Origin: DATAYA01 sp963754235
GTDB lineage: Bacteria > Pseudomonadota > Alphaproteobacteria > Acetobacterales > Acetobacteraceae
Direction of reading: 5' to 3'
Length of the DNA stretch: 64,000 nt
Assembly: GCA_963754235.1 (NCBI GenBank)
Contig: CAVWFK010000034.1
Span: forward strand, 129,288 to 193,287
Positions 8,781 to 16,481 of the stretch are shown piece after piece (within the stretch, counting starts at the first letter, position 1; every line of letters begins with the position of its first letter). The position numbers and the translations under genes are program-made. Under the pieces are notes generated by a model. That model worked only from the letters and a program-made list of their open reading frames with translations, had not been told where the DNA came from and made no database searches.

Positions 8781-9584
8781 TTGCCTCTGACGGTCGCGAT
8801 CGGCGGCCTCGGCGCGATCGGCCTGCCGCTCGCGCGGGCGCTGGATCGCGGAGTTGAGGGGCTGCGGCTGATCGCGGTCGCGGACCGCGACGACGACCGC
8901 GCGCGGGCCAAGCTCGCGGGCCTCCGGCATCGGCCGGTGATCACCGATCTGGACGGGCTGGCGCGGGCCGACATCGTGGTGGAGGCCGCGCCGGCTGCCG
9001 TGTTCGAAGAGATCGCAATACCGGCGATCGAAGCGGGACGCATCCTGGTGCCGGCCTCGGTCGGGGCGCTGCTGCCGCGCATGGCGCTCGTCGCGCGGGC
9101 GCGGGAGATGGGGGCCAGGATCGTGGTGCCGAGCGGGGCGCTGCTCGGGCTGGATGCGGTGCGCGCCGCCGCCGAGGGCGAAGTCACGACGGTCGAGATC
9201 GAGACCCGCAAGCCGCCCGCCGGCCTGGTGGGTGCCCCTTATCTGGCGGCGCACGGGATCGCGCTGGACGGTATGGATGCGGCGCGACTGGTGTTCGAGG
9301 GCAACGCGCGGGAAGCCGCCGCCGGCTTCCCAGCCAATGTCAACGTCGCCGCGGCCCTGGCGCTCGCCGGCATCGGGCCGGAACGGACGATGGTGCGTAT
9401 CTGGGCCGACCCCGCCATGACGCGCAACCGCCACACGATCCGTGTCGAGGCCGAGGCGGCGCGCTTTTCCATGACCATCGAGGGCGTGCCGAGCGAGGAT
9501 AATCCGCGCACCGGCCGGCTGACGCCGCTCTCGGTGCTGGCGTGCCTGCAGGGACTGGTCTCGACCCTGAAGATCGGCACTTGA
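8781..9584 (+). CDS. nadX: L-aspartate dehydrogenase family protein (NadX-like)
   Basis: NAD(P)-dependent oxidation of aspartate to iminoaspartate, usable for NAD synthesis or aspartate catabolism. It has a Rossmann start (VAIGGLGAIG), VPSGALLGLDA, FPANVNVAAALALAGIG and IWADPAMTRNRHTI, the last containing the conserved catalytic histidine, then SEDNPRTG. All are hallmarks of the aspartate dehydrogenase family. Length from the TTG at 8781 is 267 aa, the usual family size; no ATG or GTG fits the N-terminus, so the start is uncertain (a CTG six bases later is possible). The next gene begins at a TTG overlapping this stop (TTGA). The 115 bp before it hold only C-rich spacer. Confidence 0.82.
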   Translation: MPLTVAIGGLGAIGLPLARALDRGVEGLRLIAVADRDDDRARAKLAGLRHRPVITDLDGLARADIVVEAAPAAVFEEIAIPAIEAGRILVPASVGALLPRMALVARAREMGARIVVPSGALLGLDAVRAAAEGEVTTVEIETRKPPAGLVGAPYLAAHGIALDGMDAARLVFEGNAREAAAGFPANVNVAAALALAGIGPERTMVRIWADPAMTRNRHTIRVEAEAARFSMTIEGVPSEDNPRTGRLTPLSVLACLQGLVSTLKIGT

Positions 9585-10391
9585 GCCGTCGCGGCGCGCG
9601 GCTTGCCCTTGCCTGGGTGTTGCTCGCGCCGTCCGCCAGTGCTGCCCCCGGATGGTCGCCGGATTGCGCACGATGCGAGGCGATCTTCACCGTTGGCGGC
9701 CAGCCGCTGCATATCGAGAAGCGCGGCGGCATCGGTCCCATCGTGGTGTTCGAATCCGGCCTTGGCGCCGATACGTCGGCGTGGCGCCGGGTCGTCGGTC
9801 CGATCGCCTGGTTCGCGCAGGCGGTGCTCTATGACCGCGCCGGACTTGGGGCGAGCCAGCCACTGGCCGCACCGGGCCGGCCGATCGCGGCGCGCGGTGT
9901 CGCCGACGCGCTCCATCGCTTGCTCGCGCAAGCCGGCCTGCGTCCTTCGTTCATTCTCGTCGGTCATTCGCTCGGCGGCCTCTATGCGCAGATGTTCGCG
10001 CGCCTCTATCCGGGCGAAGTCGCGGGGATGGTGCTGCTCGAATTCGAGCAGCGCGGACGCCCCTGAGGAGCTGAAGACGCGCGCACGCCTCGTGTCGGGA
10101 TCGGCCGAGTTTCTGGAGGAGGAGGGCGTTCGAGAGAGCAATCGGGAGGTGCATGCCGCCGGCCCGTTTCCAAAGATCCCGCTGACGGTAATTGCCGCGA
10201 CGGATCACGGACCGCATTTCCGCCGCTGGGAGCCGACGCTGATGCGGTTGCAGCGGCAGCTCGCGACGCTGTCGCCGCGCGGCACGCTGGTGGTCGCGCG
10301 CGGTAGCGGCCACGACGTGGCCGCCGACCGGCCCGCGTTGGTCATCGCCGCCGTTCGTTCGATGGCCGATGCGGTCCGGGCTCGCCGTTGA
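9581..10391 (+). pseudogene. Secreted alpha/beta hydrolase, frameshifted
   Basis: Alpha/beta-fold hydrolase of unknown substrate. From the TTG at 9581 (overlapping the previous stop) there is a signal peptide ending near ASAAPGW, the oxyanion region FESGLGADTSAW, YDRAGLGAS and the nucleophile elbow GHSLGG. That frame stops at 10066 just after MVLLEFEQRG. The remainder, including the acid region VIAATDHGPH and the catalytic-histidine part GSGHDVAADRP, is in the +1 frame up to 10391. A single-base error or mutation around 10035-10066 explains this. It could be a sequencing artefact; otherwise the gene is dead. Confidence 0.75.
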
Positions 10392-10460
10392 TCGCCGGTC
10401 TCGGGCCGGTGCTATGCTCCACCGCCAGACAATGAGCGCGCTGCTTTCAAGGGGAAAAGC

Positions 10461-11312
10461 ATGACTGACCGCGTGACACGCCGCAACCTCGCCGGGGCGG
10501 CGCTGCTGCCCGCCTCGCTGGCGCTGATCGAACCTGCGCAGGCGGCGACCGCCCAGGGGGGCGAGAGCACCTTCGAGCGCGTCCGTCGCACCGGCACGCT
10601 GCGCATCGCGGCGCTGCCGGGCGAGGTGCCCTATTTCCAGAAGGACCTCGTGAGCGGCACCTGGAAAGGCGCTTGCATCAGCATGGCGCAGGACATCGCG
10701 AAGCTGTTCAACGCCCGCCTCGCCTATGTCGAGGCGACCTACGGCACCTCGGTGCTCGATCTGCAATCGAACAAGGTCGATCTCGCCTTCGCGCTGAACC
10801 CGACCGGGCAGCGCGCGCTCTCGATCGGCTTCACGCACCCGATGATCATCCATCCGTTCGGCTGCCTGGCGAAGCACGGTTTCGCGCCGAAGACCTGGGG
10901 CGACATCAACAAGCCGAACATCAGGGTCGCGTTCGACATCGGCTCGCTGCACGAGACCTGCGCCAAGCGCTTCGCGCCCGACGCACAGCACGTGGGCTAT
11001 CCGAATCGCGACGATGCGATCCTCGCCCTGCAATCGGGCAAGGTCGATGTGGACATCCTCGCCGCCATTCTCGGCCTGTCAGCGGTCGGCAAGAATCCGA
11101 GCCTCGGGCCGTATTATCTGTTGACGGAACCGCTGGTGGCACTCCCGTCCGACTTTGGCATCCAGCGCGAGCCGGACACGCGGTTCCAGGACGTGCTCAA
11201 CGCCTGGCTCGACTTCAACCGCGGCATCGGCCAGATCCGCGAGTGGCTGCTCGACGGCCTGGCGCTGGCGGGGGTGAAGCACAGCCAGGTGCCGCCGGAA
11301 GTCACGTTCTGA
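10461..11312 (+). CDS. Amino-acid ABC transporter substrate-binding protein (SBP family 3)
   Basis: Periplasmic binding protein for a polar amino acid or similar small ligand, 283 aa. The N-terminus TRRNLAGAALLPASLALIEP is a Tat-like or Sec signal (twin arginine RRNLAG). The mature part starts GTLRIAALPGEVPYF and contains DIAKLFNARLAYVEATYGTSVLDLQSNKVDLAF-type features of family 3 (two alpha/beta lobes). The ATG follows AAGGGGAAAAGC. The permease gene begins 24 bp downstream. Ligand not identifiable from sequence. Confidence 0.85.
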   Translation: MTDRVTRRNLAGAALLPASLALIEPAQAATAQGGESTFERVRRTGTLRIAALPGEVPYFQKDLVSGTWKGACISMAQDIAKLFNARLAYVEATYGTSVLDLQSNKVDLAFALNPTGQRALSIGFTHPMIIHPFGCLAKHGFAPKTWGDINKPNIRVAFDIGSLHETCAKRFAPDAQHVGYPNRDDAILALQSGKVDVDILAAILGLSAVGKNPSLGPYYLLTEPLVALPSDFGIQREPDTRFQDVLNAWLDFNRGIGQIREWLLDGLALAGVKHSQVPPEVTF

Positions 11313-11336
11313 GCGCACGCCGCCGCGGCGGGCGGA

Positions 11337-12002
11337 ATGCACTACCAGTGGGATTTCGGCTTTCTCCAGCGCTACCTGCCGCTGCTGTGGAAGGGCACGC
11401 TGGTCACGCTCGCCTACACGGCGGGGACGATCCTGCTCGGCCTGCTGATCGGGCTGTTGCTCGGCCTCGGCCGGCTGTCGCGCTCGCGGCTGGTGAACAC
11501 GCCGCTGGTCGCGCTGATCGAAGCGTTCCGCTGCACGCCACTGCTGGTGCAGATCGTCTGGGTCTATTATGCGCTGCCGGTGCTGCTGCACATTCAGATC
11601 CCGGCGGTCACGGCGGCGACGGTGACGCTCTCGTTCTATACCGGCGTGTTCTATGCCGAGATCTTCCGCGGCGGCATCATCTCGATCGAGCGCGGACAGT
11701 GGGACGCGGCGCGGGCGCTTGGCCTGCGGCGCTGGCCGATGATGCGTGATGTGATCCTGCCGCAGGCGGTGCGCCGGATGGTGCCGCCGTTCATGAATCA
11801 ATCGATCACGCAGCTCAAGAACACGTCGCTGGTCTCGACGATCGCGGTGCCCGACCTGTTGTATCAGGGCACGCTGATCACGGCGGACACGTACCGCCCG
11901 CTCGAGGTCTACACGGTGGTCGCGTTGATCTATTTCGCGCTGCTGTTCCCGGCGACGCGGCTGGTGCAGGCCTACGAGGCGCGGCTCGCGCGGGCACGTT
12001 GA
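11337..12002 (+). CDS. Amino-acid ABC transporter permease (HisM/GlnP type)
   Basis: Inner-membrane permease, 221 aa, with about five helices. It shows the N-terminal EAFRCTPLLVQ segment and the EAA loop (RGQWDAARALGL about 117-132) that contacts the ATPase. It forms an operon with the binding protein just upstream. Neither a second permease nor an ATP-binding subunit is in the window, so the ATPase must be encoded elsewhere or shared; the permease may work as a homodimer. Confidence 0.9.
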   Translation: MHYQWDFGFLQRYLPLLWKGTLVTLAYTAGTILLGLLIGLLLGLGRLSRSRLVNTPLVALIEAFRCTPLLVQIVWVYYALPVLLHIQIPAVTAATVTLSFYTGVFYAEIFRGGIISIERGQWDAARALGLRRWPMMRDVILPQAVRRMVPPFMNQSITQLKNTSLVSTIAVPDLLYQGTLITADTYRPLEVYTVVALIYFALLFPATRLVQAYEARLARAR

Positions 12003-12013
12003 CGAAAAGGGGT

Positions 12014-12055
12014 CTGGGGCCGCCGGCCCCAGCGGGGTTCGGGGCGGAGCCCCGA
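12014..12055. terminator. Paired GC-rich hairpins (copy A) between convergent genes
   Basis: Two adjacent perfect stems: CTGGGGCC/GGCCCCAG (12014-12021 with 12025-12032, loop gcc) and TCGGGGC/GCCCCGA (12039-12045 with 12049-12055, loop gga). They lie between the 3' end of the permease and the 3' end of the RTX-like gene, so a bidirectional terminator role is likely. Similar pairs occur at 18096-18140 and 20690-20732. There is no long T-run. Confidence 0.65.
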
Positions 12056-12060
12056 CCTTC

Positions 12061-13212
12061 TTACAGGAACGCCGACGCGTTCAGATTGGTCACGCCCTCG
12101 ATGCGGATCGTCGTGTTGTCCGACAGGGTCAGCACCGTGGCACCGTTGGCGACGGTCGCGCCGGCGAGCGCGTTCGAGGCCTCGCTGGGGCTATAGCCGC
12201 CGGCGAGGAACAGGCGATCGCCCTTGGCCTCGTTGAAGCCGAAGATGTCCACGCTGCCGCCCGACGAGAACCCGTTGAGGATGGAGTAGAAGTCGGTCCC
12301 GGTGCCGCCGATGATCGTGTTGCTGCCGCTGCCGGCGATGTAAAAATCCGTCCCCGAGCCGCCGCCGAAGATGTCATTGCCGGTGCCGCCCCAGAACACG
12401 TTATTGCCGCTCCCATTGACGCCGATGATCGCCTCGTTGCCGGCACCGCAGGCGATCAGATCCTGGCCGGGGCCGTTGGCCGCCATGATGTCGCCGTTGC
12501 CCTCGCCGAAGATCACGGTCGCCTGCTGGCCGGCGGCGACGACGTTGTTGCCTTCCTTGCTGCCGGCGAACAGCCCGCCGCCCTGGCCGCCGAAGATCGT
12601 CACCGGCGCGGTCGCGTTGATGCCGACGACGGTCGAGTTGCCCTGGCCGGCGCCGAGGAATTCGAGCGGGCCGTTGCCGAACACCAGGGCGTTGCCGCTG
12701 GCGTTGATCGTGGCCGGGCCGGCACCGGCGGTGATGGTGTCGTTGCCGAGCGAATCGAGCGAGTCCGTGCCGCCGCTCAGGAAGATCGTGTTGTTCCCGA
12801 GGCCGCCGGTCAGGGTCGTGGTGCCCGATCCCGCCGTCACCGTGTCGTCGCCGGAGAGCAGGGTGAGATAGCCCTGCGGGTTGTTGCCCGCGATCGCGCC
12901 TACCAGCGGTTGTGGAGGGAAGTTAGTGACCGAGTCGATCAGGATGGGGAGGCCGCCCGGGACCTCCTCGACCTCGATGATGCCGGTCACGGTGCCGCCG
13001 AGCACCTGTTTCAGCGCCGGGTCGTTCGGGATCGGGTTGCCGTACTGGAACGCTCCCTCGAGCAGGATGAAGTGGTTCGGATCGCCGCCGGGGAAGTCGA
13101 GCGCGATCGCCGATCCGTCCGGCTGCTCGGCACTGACATCTGAGAGTTGCAGCGTGCCGATCGGACTGAGCCGGTAATTGAACGACAGATTACCGATCGC
13201 GACCGTCGCCAT
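12061..13212 (-). CDS. RTX-like glycine-rich calcium-binding protein
   Basis: 383 aa. The N-terminal 110 residues have no recognisable domain. From about residue 118 on there is a beta-roll-like run of glycine/asparagine/aspartate nonapeptide-like repeats (GGLGNNTIF, GGTGNDIFGGGSGTDFY, GGTGTDFYS), which bind calcium in RTX proteins. The tail IRIEGVTNLNASAFL resembles the C-terminal secretion signal of type-I-secreted proteins, so export by an unlinked type I system is likely. There is no signal peptide. The repeats are imperfect, so this could be a structural rather than an enzymatic protein. It has its own 5' region of 361 bp shared with the PEP-CTERM gene. Confidence 0.75.
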   Translation of the reverse strand: MATVAIGNLSFNYRLSPIGTLQLSDVSAEQPDGSAIALDFPGGDPNHFILLEGAFQYGNPIPNDPALKQVLGGTVTGIIEVEEVPGGLPILIDSVTNFPPQPLVGAIAGNNPQGYLTLLSGDDTVTAGSGTTTLTGGLGNNTIFLSGGTDSLDSLGNDTITAGAGPATINASGNALVFGNGPLEFLGAGQGNSTVVGINATAPVTIFGGQGGGLFAGSKEGNNVVAAGQQATVIFGEGNGDIMAANGPGQDLIACGAGNEAIIGVNGSGNNVFWGGTGNDIFGGGSGTDFYIAGSGSNTIIGGTGTDFYSILNGFSSGGSVDIFGFNEAKGDRLFLAGGYSPSEASNALAGATVANGATVLTLSDNTTIRIEGVTNLNASAFL

Positions 13213-13474
13213 TATTACGCTCCTTCACCAATCACGCGTCCGTCACGGCGAAGGACAGCGTTCGTTCCAATAATAATACCATGCCAAGTGGCCCGAGACA
13301 CCTCACGCTTTGGTGTGCCGATCGCGCGTTCGTGAAGCAACCGAGCTACGCCAGCAGAATCCCTTGACGCGAAAGATTCTAGAACGGAATAATGTGTAAA
13401 AGCTAATTGCCTAAGTGCCAATCCCGTCCGGCGGGCTAAATCTTAACCGTTTGATGCGGCGTCATTTTTTCGCT
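13213..13474. other. AT-richer divergent intergenic stretch
   Basis: No gene is seen. With the adjoining promoter region this 361-bp gap separates the divergent RTX-like and PEP-CTERM genes. Its part around 13370-13470 is clearly richer in A and T than the genome norm and should contain the minus-strand promoter for the RTX-like gene; no clear sigma-70 boxes were assigned. Confidence 0.5.
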
Positions 13475-13490
13475 TGGCACAGCATTTGCT
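13475..13490 (+). promoter_or_regulatory. Sigma-54 (-24/-12) promoter for the PEP-CTERM gene
   Basis: TGGCAC-AGCAT-TTGCT matches the RpoN consensus TGGCACG-N4-TTGCW with one mismatch; the GG and GC elements are separated by exactly 10 bases (13476-77 and 13488-89). Predicted transcription start is near 13501, about 73 nt before the ATG. Sigma-54 promoters upstream of PEP-CTERM genes are known from exosortase systems, where the PrsK/PrsR pair acts. Confidence 0.7.
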
Positions 13491-13573
13491 AGTCCTTCGT
13501 TGCCGGCCAAGTCTGGCGGCGTGCAGGCCCAGCGCCCGGGAAAATCCCGTCGCGCCTTCGAAAGGAGATTACA

Positions 13574-13936
13574 ATGACGAGCACGGCACTCATCACCCGC
13601 ACCGCTGTTATTGCCCTCGGCGCATTCCTGACCCTGCACCAGCCGGCGAGCGCCGGTATGGCGCCGACCCTTCAGACCGCCAGCTCCGGCGGCACGAACT
13701 GGACCTATACCGCCGGCGCGACCGGGCGCACGTACAATTTCGCCCCGATCCAGGGCACCGATTGGATGGGCGGCAGCCAGGGCGCAGCGGCGGTGGCCGC
13801 CACCACCTCGCCCGGCTCCTTGACGGGCGGCTCGTTACCGGGCGCCGTGACGGCCCGCGTGCCCGAGCCCGGCACCCTCGCGCTGCTCGGCTTCCCGCTG
13901 CTGTTCGTCGCCGCGATCGTTCGCCGGCGCCGCTGA
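13574..13936 (+). CDS. PEP-CTERM sorting-signal protein
   Basis: Small exported protein, 120 aa. It has a signal peptide (1-27, cleaved near ASAGM) and a short low-complexity body with WTYTAGATGRTYNFAPIQGTDW. The classic C-terminal sorting signal VPEPGTLALLG (96-106) is followed by a hydrophobic helix and RRRR. Exosortase would cleave this tail and release or anchor the protein at the surface, usually with exopolysaccharide. AAAGGAGAT precedes the ATG. No exosortase (EpsH/XrtA) gene is in the window. A decayed paralog lies directly downstream. Confidence 0.88.
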   Translation: MTSTALITRTAVIALGAFLTLHQPASAGMAPTLQTASSGGTNWTYTAGATGRTYNFAPIQGTDWMGGSQGAAAVAATTSPGSLTGGSLPGAVTARVPEPGTLALLGFPLLFVAAIVRRRR

Positions 13937-14022
13937 AGGCTGGCCCGAACCGGTACGGGTCGTCTCCTATTCTAGACGCTTGATACCCTGTGTGCTATCG
14001 TGGGTTTCATAAGGAAGCTCCC

Positions 14023-14413
14023 ACGACCAGCACCGCGATCATTCTCCGCGCTGGCGCCCTGGCCCTCGGCGCATTCGTGAGCCTGCACCTGCCGGCACAG
14101 GCCAGGCTGATCCCAACGCTTGAGATCGCCACCGCCGGCAGCGCGAGCTGGACCTACACGATTGGCGGGCCGGGACACGCATTCAATTTCGGCCCCGCCC
14201 AGGGCACTGACTGGCTGGGCGGGAGCCCTGGCAGCGGGGCGAGTGCGACCGTGGCGCCGCCCGGCTCGACCCCGAGCAGCTCGTCAGCAGACGGTTCGAC
14301 GACCGGCGGGTTGCCAACGGGCGGATCGACATCGAACGCTCCCGAGCCGGGCACTCTCGCCCTGGTTGGTTCCACTCCTCTTTATCGTCACCATGGTGCG
14401 CCGGCGGCGCTGA
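14023..14413 (+). pseudogene. Decayed tandem paralog of the PEP-CTERM protein
   Basis: The reading from 14023 matches the preceding gene throughout: TSTAIILRAG...LGAFVSLHLPAQA signal region, then SWTYTIGGPGHAFNFGPAQGTDWLGG, then APEPGTLALVG. The codon aligned with the other copy's ATG is ACG (14023-14025), although a Shine-Dalgarno-like AAGGAAG is still upstream. Inside the C-terminal signal the frame shifts by one, so the hydrophobic tail ending in VRRRR is in another frame (to 14413). Both lesions indicate a nonfunctional duplicate, unless ACG initiation is used and the frameshift is a sequencing error. Confidence 0.78.
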
Positions 14414-14561
14414 ACTTCGGCCAGAGTCGTAGATATTTACGTCTGTTGCCGACGGCCGACGCCGGATTTCGTGATATCCTCACAATAGAACGACGTCTTC
14501 GCTGCCTCCACCGCTTTTGGTCACGCCGCCGTGATCAACGCCGCCGAAAGCCGGGCGGCTC

Positions 14562-15737
14562 TCAACCCTGGCGTGGCAGCATCTGCTCGACCAGAACCGC
14601 CCAGTAGCTGGCGCCCACCGGCAGGATCGCGTCATTGAAGTCGTAGCGCGGGTGATGAACCATGGCATCGTCGGGTTGTGCGCGCGCGCCGAGCAGGATG
14701 AACGCCGCCGGGCGGGCTTCGGCGAAGAACGCGAAATCCTCGCTGCCCATCGTGGGTTTCTCCATCGGCTGCACGCGCGACGGTCCCGCCACCGCCTCGG
14801 CCGCACGCCTTGCCAGCGCCAGGGTCGGCGCGTCGTTTACCGTCGCCGGATAGTTGCGGCGGTAGGTTACCTCCGCGCGGGCGCCGAGGCTCTCGGCGAT
14901 GCCGCTTGCGAGCCGGACGAAGCCGTGCTCGATCAGGTCGCCCACCTCCGGCGCGAACCAGCGCGCGGTGCCCATCATGCGCACCGTCTCGGGGATCACG
15001 TTGTAGGTGTGGCCGCCGGCGATGTGGCAGAGCGAAAGCACCCCGCCCTCGATCGGCTCCATGACGCGCGACACCAGGCCCTGCGCCGCCGAGATGATCT
15101 GGGCGGCGACGAACACCGGATCGACGCCGAGATGCGGCTGCGCGCCGTGCGTGCCGCGGCCGGTGATTGCGACGTCGATATTGGCGACCGCCGCCATCAC
15201 CGGACCGTCGCGCCAGAGGAAAGTGCCCTCCGGCGCCAGCGGCCAGTTGTGCATCCCGAACACCCGCTCCATCGGGAAGCGGTCGAACAGTCCCTCGCGC
15301 ACCATGATGCCGGCGCCGCCCTGCGTCTCCTCGGCGGGCTGGAAGATCAGATAGACGGTGCCGTCGAAATTGCGCGTCTCGGCGAGATAGCGCGCAGCAC
15401 CCAGCAGCATCGTGGTGTGCCCGTCATGGCCGCAGGCGTGCATCACGCCGGCGTTCCGCGAGGCGTAGGGAAGGCAGGTTTCCTCGGCGATCGGCAACGC
15501 GTCCATGTCGGCGCGCAGGCCGATGGCGCCGCCCGCGCCGCGCCCGCGCACCACGCCGACGACGCCGGTCCCGGCGAGTCCGGCGTGAACCTCATCGACG
15601 CCGAACTCCCGCAGCTTTGCCTGCACCACGCCGCTGGTGCGGTGCTCGGCGAGGCCGAGTTCGGGATGCGCGTGCAGGTCGCGCCGCCATTCGGTCATGG
15701 CGTCGTGGAACTCGGCGATGCGGTTGATGATCGGCAT
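14562..15737 (-). CDS. M20-family amidohydrolase (N-acyl-amino-acid/hippurate hydrolase type)
   Basis: Zinc- or manganese-dependent amidohydrolase releasing amino acids from N-acyl or related amides in the cytoplasm. It is 391 aa from an ATG at 15737 with AGGAGG upstream. Metal-ligand motifs: HACGHDGH (C102, H104), PAEE (E136/E137), H163, and a late histidine in the FNDAILPVG region. The overall M20D order RRDLHAHPEL...GLRADMDALP is clear. Substrate unknown. It is divergent from marC, and the 108-bp gap holds both promoters. Confidence 0.9.
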   Translation of the reverse strand: MPIINRIAEFHDAMTEWRRDLHAHPELGLAEHRTSGVVQAKLREFGVDEVHAGLAGTGVVGVVRGRGAGGAIGLRADMDALPIAEETCLPYASRNAGVMHACGHDGHTTMLLGAARYLAETRNFDGTVYLIFQPAEETQGGAGIMVREGLFDRFPMERVFGMHNWPLAPEGTFLWRDGPVMAAVANIDVAITGRGTHGAQPHLGVDPVFVAAQIISAAQGLVSRVMEPIEGGVLSLCHIAGGHTYNVIPETVRMMGTARWFAPEVGDLIEHGFVRLASGIAESLGARAEVTYRRNYPATVNDAPTLALARRAAEAVAGPSRVQPMEKPTMGSEDFAFFAEARPAAFILLGARAQPDDAMVHHPRYDFNDAILPVGASYWAVLVEQMLPRQG

Positions 15738-15845
15738 GGCTGGCCTCCTGGGGCCCCCCTCTCCCTGCGGCATCTCGTTGTGCGGCGGACGCGGGCGGCA
15801 CGCAACCCGGCTTGACCGCGCAACGTCGCCCGGCCATGCGGCGCT

Positions 15846-16481
15846 ATGCACGCCTCGCTCGCGAACAGCTTCCTCTACGCGCTGGTTGCGTTGCTGGTGA
15901 TCGTCGATCCGGCCGGCACCGCCGTCCTGTTTGCCGCGATGACGCCGCACGACACCGTCGCCGAGCGCACCGCACAGGCGCGGCGGGCGTGCATCATCGC
16001 CTTCGTCGTGCTTGCCGCCTTCGGCCTGGCGGGCGAGCGGCTGCTGCACGCGCTCGGGATCGGCCTGCCGGCGATGCGGGTCGCGGGCGGCATCCTGCTG
16101 TTCCTCTCCGCGGCCGACATGGTGACCGCGAAAGGCGCGCTGCGCCCCGGCCGTAGCGAACGCGAGGCGGCGATCCGCAGCAACGAGGATATCAGCGTCT
16201 TTCCGCTGGCGATCCCGCTGATCGCGGGGCCGGGTGCCATGACCACGATGGTGCTGCTGAACTCCACCGCCGCCGGCGACCCGCGCATGATCGGCGCGAT
16301 CGAGGCGGCGCTGCTCGTCACCATCCTGGTGACGCTCGCCGCCCTGCTGCTGGCCCAGCGATTGTCGCGGCTGCTCGGCAAGACCGGGGCGAGCGTGATC
16401 GGCCGCGTGCTCGGCGTGCTGGTCGCGGCGTTTGCCGCCCAGATCGCGCTCGACGGCGTACGCGAGGCGCTGCGGCTATAG
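15846..16481 (+). CDS. MarC/SnatA-family membrane protein
   Basis: Six-helix integral membrane protein of 211 aa. Conserved family points are IVDPAGTAVLF near the first helix and FPLAIPLIAGPGAMTTM (119-135). Some members transport small neutral amino acids; most are uncharacterised. Its 3' end overlaps the convergent amidase gene by 6 bp. Confidence 0.85.
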   Translation: MHASLANSFLYALVALLVIVDPAGTAVLFAAMTPHDTVAERTAQARRACIIAFVVLAAFGLAGERLLHALGIGLPAMRVAGGILLFLSAADMVTAKGALRPGRSEREAAIRSNEDISVFPLAIPLIAGPGAMTTMVLLNSTAAGDPRMIGAIEAALLVTILVTLAALLLAQRLSRLLGKTGASVIGRVLGVLVAAFAAQIALDGVREALRL

